The notes: generated by a model not told the origin, from the letters alone. A stretch of DNA of 64,000 nucleotides from Bifidobacterium pseudolongum subsp. pseudolongum DSM 20099 (GCF_000771225.1 NZ_JDTZ01000002.1:429170-493169), one strand, 5' to 3'; shown: positions 41,379-52,313, numbered from the stretch's first letter. Program-made: numbers and translations.

Positions 41379-42917
41379 TCATTCTGCTTTGAGCGTGGGG
41401 CGCTTCGTGCGCGAGCGCAGCGCCGCGTTGACGGGAACCTCGACCGGCATCGGCAGCGAGAACACGTGCGCGGGGTGGTTAATCAGTTCGACCGGCTCGC
41501 CTTCGGCATCGCGCAGCCCTTCAGACGGCACGATGTATTGCAGCGGCGCCTCTCCCGGCAACAGGATCTCGACGAGCTGCCCCGGTTCGATCTTGTTGCG
41601 GCTCATGATTGTGAGCCTTCCACCGTCTTCGGGCGTCCATTCGAGCGCCTCACCCACCACGAGCCAGTCGCGGAAATACGCGCTGCGGTCGGTGTTCTGC
41701 GTGACCTTCTGTTCGGGGTAGTAGAAACCGGTGCTGTAGTCGCGGTGCGCCACCTTGCCCGGCTCCTCGCGCAGCCAGTCGGGCAGTTCGACGGGCGGCG
41801 CCGGATGCACGGCGGCGTGCTTCCAACCGGCGTCTTCGGCGTATTCGGTCTGGCGTTCCAAGCCGGTGCGGCGCGCCTGGCGGTTCGACAGCTCGCCTTC
41901 GTCGACCGCGCTGTCCCAGTTCGGCATGCCGGCGAACGCCTCGTCGGCGTGCAGCATGATCGAATCGGGTTCGGCGGCGTCTTGCGCGCCCTCCTCGCCC
42001 GCACGGATGACGCGGTCGCGGAACGGCTTGAGCTCGTTACCATCGGCGTCTTCGAAGCCGCGCTGCACCATGTATGCGTTCACGGCGCTCTTATATGCGT
42101 TCGTCATCGCCGCCACATAATACGCGCTCTTGGAGCGGCCTTCGATCTTGAGGCTCGTGGCGCCCGAGTCGATCAGGTCGTCGAGGTGCTCCATCATGTT
42201 CATGTCCTGCGAATTGAACAGGTAGGTGCCTTGCGCGGTCTCCTCGATCGGGAACACTTGCCCGGGGCGTTTCTCCTCGACGAGTGAATACTTCCAGCGG
42301 CACGGCTGCGCACATTCGCCATGGTTGCCGTCGCGGCCGGTCAGGTAGTTGGAGATGAGGCAACGGCCGGAGAACGCCATGCACATCGAGCCGTGCACGA
42401 AGGTCTCGATGTCCAGGTCGTCGGGAATGTTGGCGCGGATGTCGCGCACGGCCTGCAGGTCCATTTCGCGCGCGAGCACGACGCGGCGCGCGCCCAGTTC
42501 GTAGAGCGCGTTGGCGGCGGCGTAGTTCGTGACGCCGGCCTGCGTGGAGACGTGCAGTTCCAGTTCGGGCGCGATGCGGCGCGCCATCATCAGCACGCCG
42601 ATGTCGGTGACGATCAGCGCGTCCACGCCCGTGCCGCGCAGCTGCTCGATGTAGCGTTCGATCGCGGTGATCTCGTTGTTGCGCGGCAGGATGTTGAGGG
42701 TCACGTAGACGCGCGCGCCGCGCTCATGCGCATAGCGCGCGCCTTGCGTGAAGTCGTCGATGCTCAGGTTGCGCGGCGCCGAGCGCATGCCAAAGGCCTT
42801 GCCGCCGCAGTAGACGGCGTCAGCGCCGTAGTCCACGGCGGTCATGAGGCCGCGCAGATTGCCGGCCGGTGCCAGTACTTCGGGTTTGGAACGACGTTTG
42901 ATCACAGGCGTATTCAC
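41379..42917 (-). CDS. Peptidase U32 family protein (TrhP/YegQ-like)
   Basis: A 512-residue protein. The N-terminal TIM-barrel has PEVLAPAGNLRGLMTAVDYGADAVYCGG. The cysteine cluster, MCMAFSGRCLISNYLTGRDGNHGECAQPCRW, is the U32 signature and is thought to hold an iron-sulfur cluster. A C-terminal β-barrel follows at about 400-512. The E. coli homologue TrhP (YegQ) takes part in forming 5-hydroxyuridine at tRNA position 34; older annotation as collagenase-type protease is doubtful. It has a unique acidic insertion near residues 300-350. It is preceded 24 bp upstream by the aldo/keto reductase gene. Confidence 0.88.
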   Translation of the reverse strand: MNTPVIKRRSKPEVLAPAGNLRGLMTAVDYGADAVYCGGKAFGMRSAPRNLSIDDFTQGARYAHERGARVYVTLNILPRNNEITAIERYIEQLRGTGVDALIVTDIGVLMMARRIAPELELHVSTQAGVTNYAAANALYELGARRVVLAREMDLQAVRDIRANIPDDLDIETFVHGSMCMAFSGRCLISNYLTGRDGNHGECAQPCRWKYSLVEEKRPGQVFPIEETAQGTYLFNSQDMNMMEHLDDLIDSGATSLKIEGRSKSAYYVAAMTNAYKSAVNAYMVQRGFEDADGNELKPFRDRVIRAGEEGAQDAAEPDSIMLHADEAFAGMPNWDSAVDEGELSNRQARRTGLERQTEYAEDAGWKHAAVHPAPPVELPDWLREEPGKVAHRDYSTGFYYPEQKVTQNTDRSAYFRDWLVVGEALEWTPEDGGRLTIMSRNKIEPGQLVEILLPGEAPLQYIVPSEGLRDAEGEPVELINHPAHVFSLPMPVEVPVNAALRSRTKRPTLKAE

Positions 42918-42941
42918 GAGGGACCAGTGTACAGGCAGGGG

Positions 42942-43805
42942 TCAGCCCAGTGAGGCGAGCTCCTCCGGAGTGAGTTCCAGATCGCCCGCCTTGAGGCTGT
43001 CGAGGATCGTGGCCGGGCGGTGCGCGCCGGGGATCACGAACACATGGTCGCCCTTCGCGAGCTCCCAGGCGAGCACGACCTGCTGGTAGCTCACGCCACG
43101 CTTGTCGGCGATTGTACGGAACGGATCGAACTTCGACTCGTCCTTCGGCTTGCGGAAACCGCCGAGCGGGCTCCAGCACACGAAGCCGATGCCGATGCGC
43201 GCGGCATGTTCGAGCGTGTCTGCGGTTTCGGTGTAGATCGGCGAGAACTGGTTCTGCACGGCGATCAGTTTTTCGCCGAGGATCTCCTGCGCGATGTCCA
43301 TCTGTTCGATCGACGCGTTGGAAACGCCGGCCTCACGGGCCACGCCCTCGTCGACGAGCTGCTTGATCGCCTCGATGGACTCGCCATAGGGGATGCGCGG
43401 GTCGGGGCGGTGGAAGTACAACAGGTCGATCGTGTCCACGCCGAGCGCGAGCGCGCTCTCCTTGGCGCGGCGAATCAGGTTCTCGGGGCTGCCGTCGACG
43501 GCCCACGTGGGCTTGCCGTCGGTGAAGTTGCGGTAGTGGCCCACCTTGGTGGCGATGAGCACCTCGTCTTTGGGGCCGCTCCAACTGGCCATGGCCTCGC
43601 GTACGAGCTTTTCGCCGGTCTGTTCCTCACCGCCCGAGCAGTAGTAGGCCCATGCCGTGTCGATCTGACGGCAGCCGGCGTCGAGAGCCGCGTGAATCGT
43701 CTCCACGCCCACGTTGGGGCCGAGGTTGTTTTCAATTGTCAGCGGCATTTCTCCCAGACCGATCGCCGTGGTGTCGAATGGGCCCAGGGTGCGGTGCAGT
43801 ACCAT
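42942..43805 (-). CDS. Aldo/keto reductase
   Basis: A 287-residue NADPH-dependent (βα)8 oxidoreductase. Family landmarks are IGLGEMPLTI, the catalytic Asp-Tyr in CRQIDTAWAYY, Lys in VLIATKVGHY, DLLYFHRPD around the catalytic His, and the C-terminal cofactor site VFVIPGAHRPATI. Substrate is unknown. It is probably the first gene of a unit with the U32 gene. ATG 43805 has AAGGAG eight bases upstream. Confidence 0.9.
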   Translation of the reverse strand: MVLHRTLGPFDTTAIGLGEMPLTIENNLGPNVGVETIHAALDAGCRQIDTAWAYYCSGGEEQTGEKLVREAMASWSGPKDEVLIATKVGHYRNFTDGKPTWAVDGSPENLIRRAKESALALGVDTIDLLYFHRPDPRIPYGESIEAIKQLVDEGVAREAGVSNASIEQMDIAQEILGEKLIAVQNQFSPIYTETADTLEHAARIGIGFVCWSPLGGFRKPKDESKFDPFRTIADKRGVSYQQVVLAWELAKGDHVFVIPGAHRPATILDSLKAGDLELTPEELASLG

Positions 43806-43876
43806 CTTTTCTCCTTATGGTGGCCATTGTGATGATGACCCCACGGTAGCAGCCTCCCCACATTTTTCAGCCGCCC

Positions 43877-43910
43877 CACGATAGTGCGCGCTGGAGCGCG
43901 CACTATCGTG
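43877..43910. repeat. Perfect 15-bp inverted repeat
   Basis: CACGATAGTGCGCGC (43877-43891) and its exact complement (43896-43910) are separated by TGGA. There is no T-run on either strand. It lies between the divergent aldo/keto reductase and nrdHIEF and next to the palindrome at 43929-43963. Confidence 0.8.
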
Positions 43911-43928
43911 TCAAGCGCCGGCATGTCT

Positions 43929-43963
43929 CGCGCACTTTTTTCCGGGGCCGGAAAAAGTGCGCG
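43929..43963. repeat. Palindrome ending AAAAAGTGCGCG upstream of nrdHIEF
   Basis: Left arm CGCGCACTTTTTTCCGG and right arm CCGGAAAAAGTGCGCG are complementary except for one extra T. The right end AAAAAGTGCGCGG recurs exactly at 48093-48105 downstream of nrdF, so related palindromes bracket the operon. Confidence 0.75.
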
Positions 43964-44067
43964 GCGGGTCATGTGACAAATCCCACATGCGCGCATCCAG
44001 CCCCACACTCGACACACCGGCCGCCACACCGATTTCCAGCACAATGTGGTGTTGCTCACAGCCGGAA

Positions 44068-44115
44068 CTACTGCATCTAGTGGCTTAATGACGGGCAAAC
44101 CACGAGATATGGTGT
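44068..44115. promoter_or_regulatory. Pair of NrdR-box-like sites
   Basis: CTACTGCATCTAGTGG (44068-44083) and CCACGAGATATGGTGT (44100-44115) each resemble the NrdR box ACACTATATATAGTGT (about 10 and 12 of 16). They are 32 bp apart centre to centre, three helical turns as in known NrdR pairs. The second ends 4 bases before nrdH. NrdR repression of ribonucleotide reductase is predicted. Confidence 0.7.
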
Positions 44116-44119
44116 CCGT

Positions 44120-44404
44120 ATGACAAATTCCGCCACACTTGACATCACTGAAGCCGAATCGCGCACACTGGACGTGACCGTCTACACCAAAGACAACTGC
44201 CAGCAGTGCGCCGCCACCGAGCGTGCGCTCACCCGCGTTGGCGTGGACTACCGCGAAATACAAATCACTGAGGCGAATATCTCACTGCTGCAGGATGCCG
44301 GATTCACACAAGCACCGGTGGTCATGGTGAGCATGGGCGCCGAACTGCAGGAATTCTGGAGCGGCTACCGCCCCGACAAAATCCGCCAGCTCGCAAACGC
44401 ATAA
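44120..44404 (+). CDS. nrdH: Glutaredoxin-like protein NrdH
   Basis: A 94-residue thioredoxin-fold electron donor for class Ib ribonucleotide reductase. The redox motif is CQQC (in YTKDNCQQCAATERAL). The cis-Pro region is TQAPVVMV, and the tail WSGYRPDKIRQL is typical of NrdH. The first 16 residues are an extension beyond the usual start; no clear ribosome binding site precedes the ATG, so the message may be leaderless. It is the first gene of nrdHIEF; nrdI starts at the base after its stop. Confidence 0.95.
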   Translation: MTNSATLDITEAESRTLDVTVYTKDNCQQCAATERALTRVGVDYREIQITEANISLLQDAGFTQAPVVMVSMGAELQEFWSGYRPDKIRQLANA

Positions 44405-44851
44405 ATGGCCGCCGTCGTCTATTTCTCGTCGGCATCGAACAACACGGCGCGCTTCGTGGAGCACTGCGCGTTCGACAGCGCCGGCATCCACACCGCCCGC
44501 ATTCCGCTGCGCGCCACCGACGAGCCGCTCCAAATCAATGAACCGTTTGTGCTGATCTGCCCCACCTACGGCGGCGGCGACGCCACCAAAGCCGTGCCGG
44601 TGCAGGTCAAGCGATTCCTCAACGACCCCGCCAACCGCCGATGGATCCGCGGAATCATCGCCTCCGGCAACACGAACTTCGGCGAGGCCTACGCCGCCGC
44701 CGGACCGATCATCGCGCGCAAATGCCACGTGCCGCTCATGTACCGCTTCGAACTGATGGGCACAGGCTCCGATGTGCGCGCCGTGCGCGAAGGACTCATC
44801 AAGTTCTTCACGCACGCCACCGAACCCACCCAGCCACAGGACCGACCATGA
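44405..44851 (+). CDS. nrdI: NrdI flavodoxin-like protein
   Basis: A 148-residue flavodoxin-like FMN protein. It begins [17 protein letters not shown] (FMN phosphate loop) and has [22 protein letters not shown] and [15 protein letters not shown], which are NrdI hallmarks. It supplies oxidant for assembling the dimanganese-tyrosyl radical cofactor of NrdF. Its TGA overlaps the nrdE ATG. Confidence 0.96.
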   Translation: MAAVVYFSSASNNTARFVEHCAFDSAGIHTARIPLRATDEPLQINEPFVLICPTYGGGDATKAVPVQVKRFLNDPANRRWIRGIIASGNTNFGEAYAAAGPIIARKCHVPLMYRFELMGTGSDVRAVREGLIKFFTHATEPTQPQDRP

Positions 44852-46998
44852 CCCAGACCACCACATCAAACCCGCAGCAGGACTACCACGCGCTCAACGC
44901 CATGCTCAATCTGTATGGCGAAGATGGGCGCATCCAGTTCGGCAAGGATCAGGACGCCGTGCGCGCGTTCATGTTGACGCATGTCGAACCCAACACCAAG
45001 AGATTTGACAGCACAGCCGAACGCCTGCAGTACCTGATCGACCACGAGTATTACGAGCGCGCCGTATTCGAGCGCTACTCCCCCAGCTTCCTCGACGCGT
45101 TCTATGCGCGCGCCGCCGGCCTGGGCCACGAGTTCGCCACGTTCGTGGGCGCGTTCAAGTTCTACCGGTCGTACGCGTTGCGCTCATTCGACGGCGCGAC
45201 CTACCTCGAGGACTTCACGCAGCGCGCCGCCGCCGTCGCGCTCGCGCTCGCCGCGGGCGACGAGGAGGAGGCGGAACGCTTCCTCGACGAGATCGTGCTT
45301 GGCCGCTTCCAGCCCGCCACGCCCACGTTCCTCAACCTGGGCAAGGCGCAGCGCGGCGAGGCGGTGAGCTGCTTCCTCGTGCGCATCGAAGACAACATGG
45401 AGTCGATCTCGCGCGGCATCAACGCGGCGCTGCAGCTGAGCAAGCGCGGTGGCGGCGTGGCGCTGCTGCTGAGCAACCTGCGCGAGGAGGGCGCGCCGAT
45501 CAAACACATCGAGAACCAGTCGAGCGGTGTCGTGCCGGTCATGAAACTGCTCGAGGACTCGTTCAGCTATGCGAACCAGCTCGGCGCGCGCCAAGGCGCC
45601 GGCGCCGTGTATCTGAGCGCGCACCACCCCGACATCCTCAAGTTCCTCGACACCAAGCGCGAGAACGCCGACGAGAAGATCCGCATCAAATCGCTCGCGC
45701 TCGGCGTGGTGATTCCCGACATCACGTTCCAACTGGCCAAGGAACGCAAGCCGATGGCGCTGTTCAGCCCCTACGATGTGGAGCGCGTGATGGGCATGCC
45801 GTTCGCCGACGTGGACATCACCGCGCACTACGAGGAGATGCTCGCCGACGAGCGCATCCGCCGCACGATGATCGACGCGCGCGCGTTCTTCACCACAATC
45901 GCCGAAGTGCAGTTCGAATCCGGCTACCCGTACCTGCTGTTCGCCGACAACGCAAACCGCGCGAACCCGATCGACGGGCGCATCACGATGAGCAACCTGT
46001 GCTCGGAGATCCTGCAGGTGCAGGAGCCGAGCACCTACCGTGAGGACCTGAGCTACGAGCACGTCGGGCGCGACATCTCGTGCAACCTCGGCTCGCTCAA
46101 CATCGCGAAGGCGATGGACGGCGATCTGGCGGCGAGTGTGCGCACGGCGATCCGCGCGCTCACCGCCGTGGCCGAGGCCACGCGGATCGACTCCGTGCCG
46201 TCAATCCGCCGCGCGAACGCGGAGGGCCATGCGATCGGCCTGGGGCAGATGAACCTGCACGGGTTCCTTGCGCGCGAAGGCATTATGTACGGGTCGGACG
46301 AGGCGCTCGACTTCACGAACTGCTACTTCATGGCCGTCGCCTACCACGCCTACCGCGCATCGAACGAACTCGCGCGCGAGCGCGGCCGCGCGTTCGGCGG
46401 ATTCGAGCGCTCCGCGTACGCGAAGCCGGCCGGCGAAGGCAACTACTTCGACCGGTATGTGGACGGCCGTGAGACGCTCGAGCCGCGCACGCCGGCGGTG
46501 CGCGAGCTCTTCGCGCGCTTCGGTGTGGTGCTGCCTACGGCCGCCGATTGGGCGGACCTGCGGCGCGTGGTGCTGCGGGACGGCCTGTACAACCAGAACC
46601 TGCAGGCCGTGCCGCCGACCGGTTCGATCTCGTATATCAACCACTCCACGAGCTCGATCCACCCGATCGCCTCGAAGATAGAGATCCGCAAAGAGGGCAA
46701 GATCGGGCGCATGTACTACCCCGCCCCGTATATGACGAACGAGAACCTGCCGCTGTACGCGGACGCCTACGAGATCGGCTGGAAGGCGATCATCGACACC
46801 TACGCCGAGGCGAGCCGCCATGTGGACCAGGGGCTTTCCCTGACGCTGTTCTTCCCCGACACCGCCACGACGCGCGACATCAACAAGGCGCAGATCTACG
46901 CATGGCGCAAAGGCCTCAAGACGCTCTACTACATCCGCATCCGCCAACAGGCGCTCGAAGGCACCGAAGTGGCCGGCTGCGTCTCGTGCATGCTCTGA
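44848..46998 (+). CDS. nrdE: Class Ib ribonucleoside-diphosphate reductase, alpha subunit
   Basis: A 716-residue catalytic subunit that reduces ribonucleoside diphosphates. It has the active-site Cys in [19 protein letters not shown], the SNLCSEILQ block with the second active-site Cys and the nearby catalytic Asn/Glu, and radical-transfer tyrosines in the [13 protein letters not shown] segment. The C-terminal redox pair is CVSCML. There is no N-terminal ATP-cone, as expected for class Ib. The frame is open from 44641, but the coupled ATG at 44848 (ATGA overlap with nrdI) is the start. Confidence 0.98.
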   Translation: MTQTTTSNPQQDYHALNAMLNLYGEDGRIQFGKDQDAVRAFMLTHVEPNTKRFDSTAERLQYLIDHEYYERAVFERYSPSFLDAFYARAAGLGHEFATFVGAFKFYRSYALRSFDGATYLEDFTQRAAAVALALAAGDEEEAERFLDEIVLGRFQPATPTFLNLGKAQRGEAVSCFLVRIEDNMESISRGINAALQLSKRGGGVALLLSNLREEGAPIKHIENQSSGVVPVMKLLEDSFSYANQLGARQGAGAVYLSAHHPDILKFLDTKRENADEKIRIKSLALGVVIPDITFQLAKERKPMALFSPYDVERVMGMPFADVDITAHYEEMLADERIRRTMIDARAFFTTIAEVQFESGYPYLLFADNANRANPIDGRITMSNLCSEILQVQEPSTYREDLSYEHVGRDISCNLGSLNIAKAMDGDLAASVRTAIRALTAVAEATRIDSVPSIRRANAEGHAIGLGQMNLHGFLAREGIMYGSDEALDFTNCYFMAVAYHAYRASNELARERGRAFGGFERSAYAKPAGEGNYFDRYVDGRETLEPRTPAVRELFARFGVVLPTAADWADLRRVVLRDGLYNQNLQAVPPTGSISYINHSTSSIHPIASKIEIRKEGKIGRMYYPAPYMTNENLPLYADAYEIGWKAIIDTYAEASRHVDQGLSLTLFFPDTATTRDINKAQIYAWRKGLKTLYYIRIRQQALEGTEVAGCVSCML

Positions 46999-47012
46999 GC
47001 CAATCCACCTGA

Positions 47013-47999
<987 letters not shown>

Positions 48000-48105
48000 C
48001 ACTTTTTTGCGCCTTGGCAAAAAGTGGAAGGTGTTCGAGGGGATATAGGCAAAAAGTGGGAGCTGCAGCTCCCACTTTTTCATGGCCACGCAAAAAAGTG
48101 CGCGG
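48000..48105. repeat. Cluster of CACTTTTT/AAAAAGTG palindromes after nrdF
   Basis: Three related elements are present. CACTTTTTT...AAAAAGTG at 48000-48027 could terminate nrdF. A perfect 30-bp palindrome AAAAAGTGGGAGCTG plus its complement lies at 48051-48080. A final AAAAAGTGCGCGG at 48093-48105 is identical to 43952-43964. The cluster ends exactly where the broken DUF2207 copy loses its 3' end. Confidence 0.75.
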
Positions 48106-49142
48106 GCACCTACCGTGCACCGCCGCGCCCACCGACGAGAAGCTGTTGGAGACCATCGATCCGAACGACCCACCGCCCGCAGCACCTCCAAACGCGAAGT
48201 GGATGCCGCTGCCGCGCGAGCGCATGGCGCGGTTGCGGCGCGCGGACCAATACACGAGGCCATCGTTGGATTCGTGCGCGTCGACCCACTGCGGGTCGGC
48301 AAGCTGCGGGTAGGCGCGCTCCATCTGCTCCATGAGCTTGTCGCTGATGCCAAAGGCCGCCGCATAGACCATGTACCGACCCCACAGCACGGTGTCGAAC
48401 ACGCCGCGGTCGCCGAATTCGCTGAAATCCTCCATGTACCGCATCAAACCGGCCACTTGGCCGGCATAGGCCTCGCCCTGCGGAGTGAGCGCTTGCCTCG
48501 GGCTCACCGACATCGCGAACGCGGAAGCGAACAACAGCGGCAGCGAGATGACAAGCGCGAGCGCAATCTGCCCGTATACGCCCGTGTAGATGAGCGCGGT
48601 GAGCGCCGAGACGACCATGGCCAGCATGCCAGGCCCTGCGCGCGCCCGCACCCACCGGGACGGTGGCGCGCGGGGCCTGGTATTCCGCGTTGCACGCGTC
48701 TTCGAACCCGCGCAACCACGCATAGCCTTGGCGCCAGTCCTTGAGGGCGGCCTGCATCTGGTTGAAGTCGAACACCGGCAGGCCCACCCGCTCGGATGCG
48801 CGCAGCAGCACGTCGAGCAGCGCGCTCTCCGACCGACACGCAGTCCGCCCGGCTCAGGTCGATGCCGCGGTAGCCGGCGGCGGACCCTGGATAGACGGCC
48901 ACCGCCCCCTTGGTCGCGAGTGACAGCAAGGTGGAGGTCATCTGCCGGTCTCCCACGGCCCCTTGGACGCCTGGCACCACATCGGTGATGAGCGCGGCGG
49001 CCGCGGCGGGGCTCATATCCGGGGGTTCGCGCCAATAGACGAACCCTTCCGTGCCCTTGCGCGCCTGAGCACACGCGCGTTGGGCGCCGATGAGCGCGGC
49101 CACCGCCAGTATGAGCGCGAGCGCGGCGGGGATGCTCCACAT
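48106..49142 (-). pseudogene. DUF2207 membrane protein, C-terminal part, frameshifted and truncated
   Basis: The three minus-strand frames together give the C-terminal part of a DUF2207 protein parallel to the intact copy at 50121-52313. The first part (from 49142) has a membrane segment, then YWREPPDMSPAAAA and GAVAVYPGSAAGYRGIDLSRAD. Then about 40 codons present in the intact gene are missing and the frame shifts near 48823 to ESALLDVLLRASERVGLPVFDFNQMQ. A second shift near 48640 leads to MLAMVVSALTALIYTGVYG and DFSEFGDRGVFDTVLWGRY. The Gly-rich C-terminus is absent: similarity ends at FSSVGA, where the AAAAAGTG palindromes begin. It is a decayed gene. Confidence 0.85.
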
Positions 49143-49148
49143 GACGAT

Positions 49149-50093
49149 TCACCCACGCGCCCTGCGGCGCCGGTCGTCGTCCGCGATCTGTGCCTCCCAC
49201 TGTTCCTGGTTGAGGATGCGCCGTTTCATCGCACCGGCCTGGGTGCGTGCGACGGCGGAATCAGACCGCCGTTCCGTCATGACCACCACGTTGATGTATT
49301 CGCCGCCGGGCAAATCGGTCACGGTGAACCGGAGCGACCCGTCGGCGCCGCGCGTCGTCTCGCTTGCCGCGCCCGTATGCAGCCACGCCCACGAATTCGA
49401 CTCGCCAATGCCTTCGGGGAAGGTGAACGTGCCGGTCACGCGCGCGGCGGGGGTGGCGTTGAGCGCGCTGAACGGCTCCCATTCGAGCGCCACCACGTCG
49501 TCGTACGCCGTGGACACCCCATGCCATGTCATCGACAGTTCAAAGCGCATGCTGCTTGCGGAGGCCGTGGACGGGATGTTCCACCCGATCTCCACATCCT
49601 TCGTCTGCTTCGGCTCGCCCACGGCGGTGGGTGTGAGCACATCCAGCTCGGCGTCGTACGGCTCGGGGGCCGTCTGCGACCGGGTGATGTCGGCGATGTA
49701 CCAACGGCCGGCGCATTCGCTGTTCCAACCGTAATCGCCGTACCCGCCCGGCGAGTGCACCGTGGTGTCCTGCGTGTACACGCGGCCCGTCGTCAGGTCC
49801 TTGATGCTGATGTCGCTGATGTTGGTCACGCGGTCGGAACTGAGCGTGTACTGCTGGAACATCTCGCGCCATGGTGTGCCGCGCGGGCGCAGACGGTAAT
49901 CGAAGGTCTGCGTGACGCGCAGGTCGCCGTTCTTGAGCATCTGCGCGCGCATGTCCACGGTGTTGTACGACACCTGCGCGCCGCCATCGCCCGCGGCATG
50001 CCGGTCGAATCCCAGGAACAGCACGGCCGCCGCCGTGACCGCCGTGATGACGAGCGACACCGCAATCGCCCGAACGGTGCGTTGAGAACCCAT
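49149..50093 (-). CDS. DUF2207 N-terminal domain protein, separated from its C-terminal half by a stop
   Basis: A 314-residue product: one N-terminal membrane/signal segment (AIAVSLVITAVTAAAVLFLG), then an extracellular DUF2207 domain closely similar to residues 1-300 of the intact paralogue. Shared blocks include WNIPSTASASSMRFELSMTWHG and GVSTAYDDV. A TGA at 49149-49151 ends it. The remainder continues in the same frame 6 bases later with an ATG (49142), so a single nonsense change may have split one ancestral gene. Since the rest is frameshifted, this half may be translated but is probably non-functional, unless the exported domain works alone. It lies 27 bp downstream of the intact copy. 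Confidence 0.7.
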   Translation of the reverse strand: MGSQRTVRAIAVSLVITAVTAAAVLFLGFDRHAAGDGGAQVSYNTVDMRAQMLKNGDLRVTQTFDYRLRPRGTPWREMFQQYTLSSDRVTNISDISIKDLTTGRVYTQDTTVHSPGGYGDYGWNSECAGRWYIADITRSQTAPEPYDAELDVLTPTAVGEPKQTKDVEIGWNIPSTASASSMRFELSMTWHGVSTAYDDVVALEWEPFSALNATPAARVTGTFTFPEGIGESNSWAWLHTGAASETTRGADGSLRFTVTDLPGGEYINVVVMTERRSDSAVARTQAGAMKRRILNQEQWEAQIADDDRRRRARG

Positions 50094-50120
50094 CTTTCCC
50101 TCTGTCGACCCATGCGCCGG

Positions 50121-52313
50121 TCAGCGGCCGCCGAACGAGCCGCCGCCGGAGCCGCCTCCCGAGCCGCCGAAGCCGCCGCCGCTGAACGAGCCACCGGAAC
50201 CGCCGGAACTCGATGGCGCGGCCGCGGTGATCGTGGCGCCCACCGACGCGAAGCCCGAGCTCAACTGCGTGCCCAGATCGCCGAAGCCGCCGGCGAACCC
50301 GCCAATCGTGCCGCCAACGAAACCAGTGCCCGAAGCGCCGATGATCGTGGACGGGCGTGTGGACCAGTACAGCAGTGACGAGGAGCCCGAGGCATGGTCA
50401 TCGAGCCATGCGGCGTCGGAAAGCTCCGGGTAGGCGGCGTGCAGCTGCTCCATCGCCTTCTTCGAGATGCCGAAGGCCGTGGCGTACACCAGATAGCGGC
50501 CCCACAACGCCACGTCGAGCACACCGCGGTCGGAGAACTCGCTGAAGTCCTCCAGATAGCGTGCCAGCCCCTGCACTTGGCCGGCATACTCCTGCCCTTG
50601 CTCGGTGATGCCGGTAGTGCGGCTCATCACAAGCGCGCCGCTGCCGATGATCGTCATCGGCGCGCTGATGCACAACGCGAGCGCCAGGTTGCTGTTGACA
50701 ATCAGGAAGTACAACGCGCTGAACACACCCAGCAGCATCGCGAAGATGCCGCATGCGCGCGCGGCCACGCCCACCGAGCGGGTGGCGTGCAGCTCGTCGA
50801 GTTCGCGCGCGCACGCGGTGGTGAACTTGTCGACCTCCTTGTGGCCGTCGGTCCACTTCTTGAACGCGGCGCTCATCTGCTTGAGGTCGAATACGGGCGA
50901 ATGCAGGCGCGTGTAAGCCTCGGTGAGCAGGCGGAGCATGCGCTCCTCCGACTCGCACAGGTTGAGTTCGCTGTGGTCCGGGGCGAGCGCGCGCGGTTTG
51001 ATCACCACGGTGCTCGTCTTGCCGATCTTCCTGCCTTCGGCCGCCTGTTGGCTGAGCATGCCGGCGAGCGCGGCCGAATCGACGCGGCTCATGTCGATGC
51101 CGCGGTACGTCTCGGCCTTGCCCGGGTAGATCGCGACCGCGCCCTTGGTGACGAGCGACATGACGGTGGCGGCCATCTGCCGGTCCGTCAGGTCGCCGCC
51201 TTTGCCGTTGAGCACACAATACAGTTTCGCGGCCGCGCCCGGGCTCATGTCCGGCGGCTCGCGCCAATACTCGATTGGCCCGGTGTATCGGGCGGCCTTG
51301 ATGCTGCGCACGGCGCTGACCACAGCGGCCACGCACAGGGCCGTTCCGCACACGGCGATCACAATCCAGATCACGAGCCTGATGATGGCACGGCGATGTT
51401 GGCGCTCATGCCATTCGCGCTCCTGGCGCGCCTCGTCATTCAGGGTCCATTGCTTGGCATCGCCGCTGCCGTGGCGTTCCACGCCGAATGTGCGCGCGGC
51501 GTCGACCATCACCACGAGGTCCAGGAATTCGCCGGAGGGCACGTTGTACGCGGTGAACTCTATGCCGCCGGGGATGCGCTTCGTCGTGGAATTGCCGGTG
51601 TAGTGCAGCCACGCCCAGGACTCGTCTTCGGCCGTACCCTCGGGGAAGCGCACGGTGGCACGCACCACGCCGATCGGCGTCTGGTTCTTCTCGCCGAAGG
51701 GTTCCCATTGGAACTTCGTCACGTCGTCGTATGCGGTGCTCACACCATGCCATGTCATGCCGATTTCGAAGCGCATGCTCGACGCCTGTTCAGTGGAGGG
51801 GATGTTCCATCCGATCTCCACCGTGCGCTCGTCGGAGCCGTCCGGATTGAGCCCGTCGGTCTCGGGGATGTACGGGTCCGGGTCCGACGTGCCGTAGGTC
51901 ACGTCGGCGATGTACCAGTGGTTTGCGTAGCGCGAATTCCACTCGCCGACCCCGACATCGCTTGGGTTCTGCGGCATGATTTCCGTGTACTCGCGCCCCG
52001 TGCCCAGGTTCTTGACGCTGATGTCCGAGATGTTCGTCAGGTTCGAGCTCTTGAGCTGGTATGTCTGGTACAGCTGGCGCCATGGCTTCACATTGTCGTC
52101 GGAGTCCTCGCGCTTATCGAGCTTGATGTCCACGGTCTCGGTGATGCGTAGGTCGCCGTTGTCTTCGACCTGCACATCGTAGTCGAGCGAACGGTAGGTC
52201 AGGTCCGCCGAGTTGCCTTCGGTGGCGATCAAATACCCCAAGCCAAGTGCGAACACCGTGACGATGACACCCATGACGAGTGACAGTGCGGCAGATTTGG
52301 TGGTGGTCCTCAT
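50121..52313 (-). CDS. DUF2207 family membrane protein, intact copy
   Basis: A 730-residue protein. It has an N-terminal membrane helix (residues 10-32) and an extracellular DUF2207 domain (35-300) with LTYRSLDYDVQVEDNGDLRI and WNIPSTEQASSMRFEIGMTWHG. A membrane segment lies near 320, followed by the cytoplasmic-side block EYWREPPDMSPGAAAKLYC and GAVAIYPGKAETYRGIDMSRVD. Two further membrane helices lie at about 525-570, and a Gly/Ser-rich tail (GGSGGSFSGGGFGGSGGGSG) ends the protein. Function is unknown; the family is usually encoded beside LemA proteins, as here (31 bp after lemA). Confidence 0.88.
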   Translation of the reverse strand: MRTTTKSAALSLVMGVIVTVFALGLGYLIATEGNSADLTYRSLDYDVQVEDNGDLRITETVDIKLDKREDSDDNVKPWRQLYQTYQLKSSNLTNISDISVKNLGTGREYTEIMPQNPSDVGVGEWNSRYANHWYIADVTYGTSDPDPYIPETDGLNPDGSDERTVEIGWNIPSTEQASSMRFEIGMTWHGVSTAYDDVTKFQWEPFGEKNQTPIGVVRATVRFPEGTAEDESWAWLHYTGNSTTKRIPGGIEFTAYNVPSGEFLDLVVMVDAARTFGVERHGSGDAKQWTLNDEARQEREWHERQHRRAIIRLVIWIVIAVCGTALCVAAVVSAVRSIKAARYTGPIEYWREPPDMSPGAAAKLYCVLNGKGGDLTDRQMAATVMSLVTKGAVAIYPGKAETYRGIDMSRVDSAALAGMLSQQAAEGRKIGKTSTVVIKPRALAPDHSELNLCESEERMLRLLTEAYTRLHSPVFDLKQMSAAFKKWTDGHKEVDKFTTACARELDELHATRSVGVAARACGIFAMLLGVFSALYFLIVNSNLALALCISAPMTIIGSGALVMSRTTGITEQGQEYAGQVQGLARYLEDFSEFSDRGVLDVALWGRYLVYATAFGISKKAMEQLHAAYPELSDAAWLDDHASGSSSLLYWSTRPSTIIGASGTGFVGGTIGGFAGGFGDLGTQLSSGFASVGATITAAAPSSSGGSGGSFSGGGFGGSGGGSGGGSFGGR

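Noticed and set aside
43877..43963. Tandem terminators of the aldo/keto reductase or an upstream gene
   Set aside because: The hairpins lie on the 5' side of both flanking divergent genes and have no terminal T-run in either direction, so termination is not their likely role.
48051..48080. Insertion sequence end
   Set aside because: The perfect palindrome has no transposase gene or target-site duplication nearby; kept as a repeat only.
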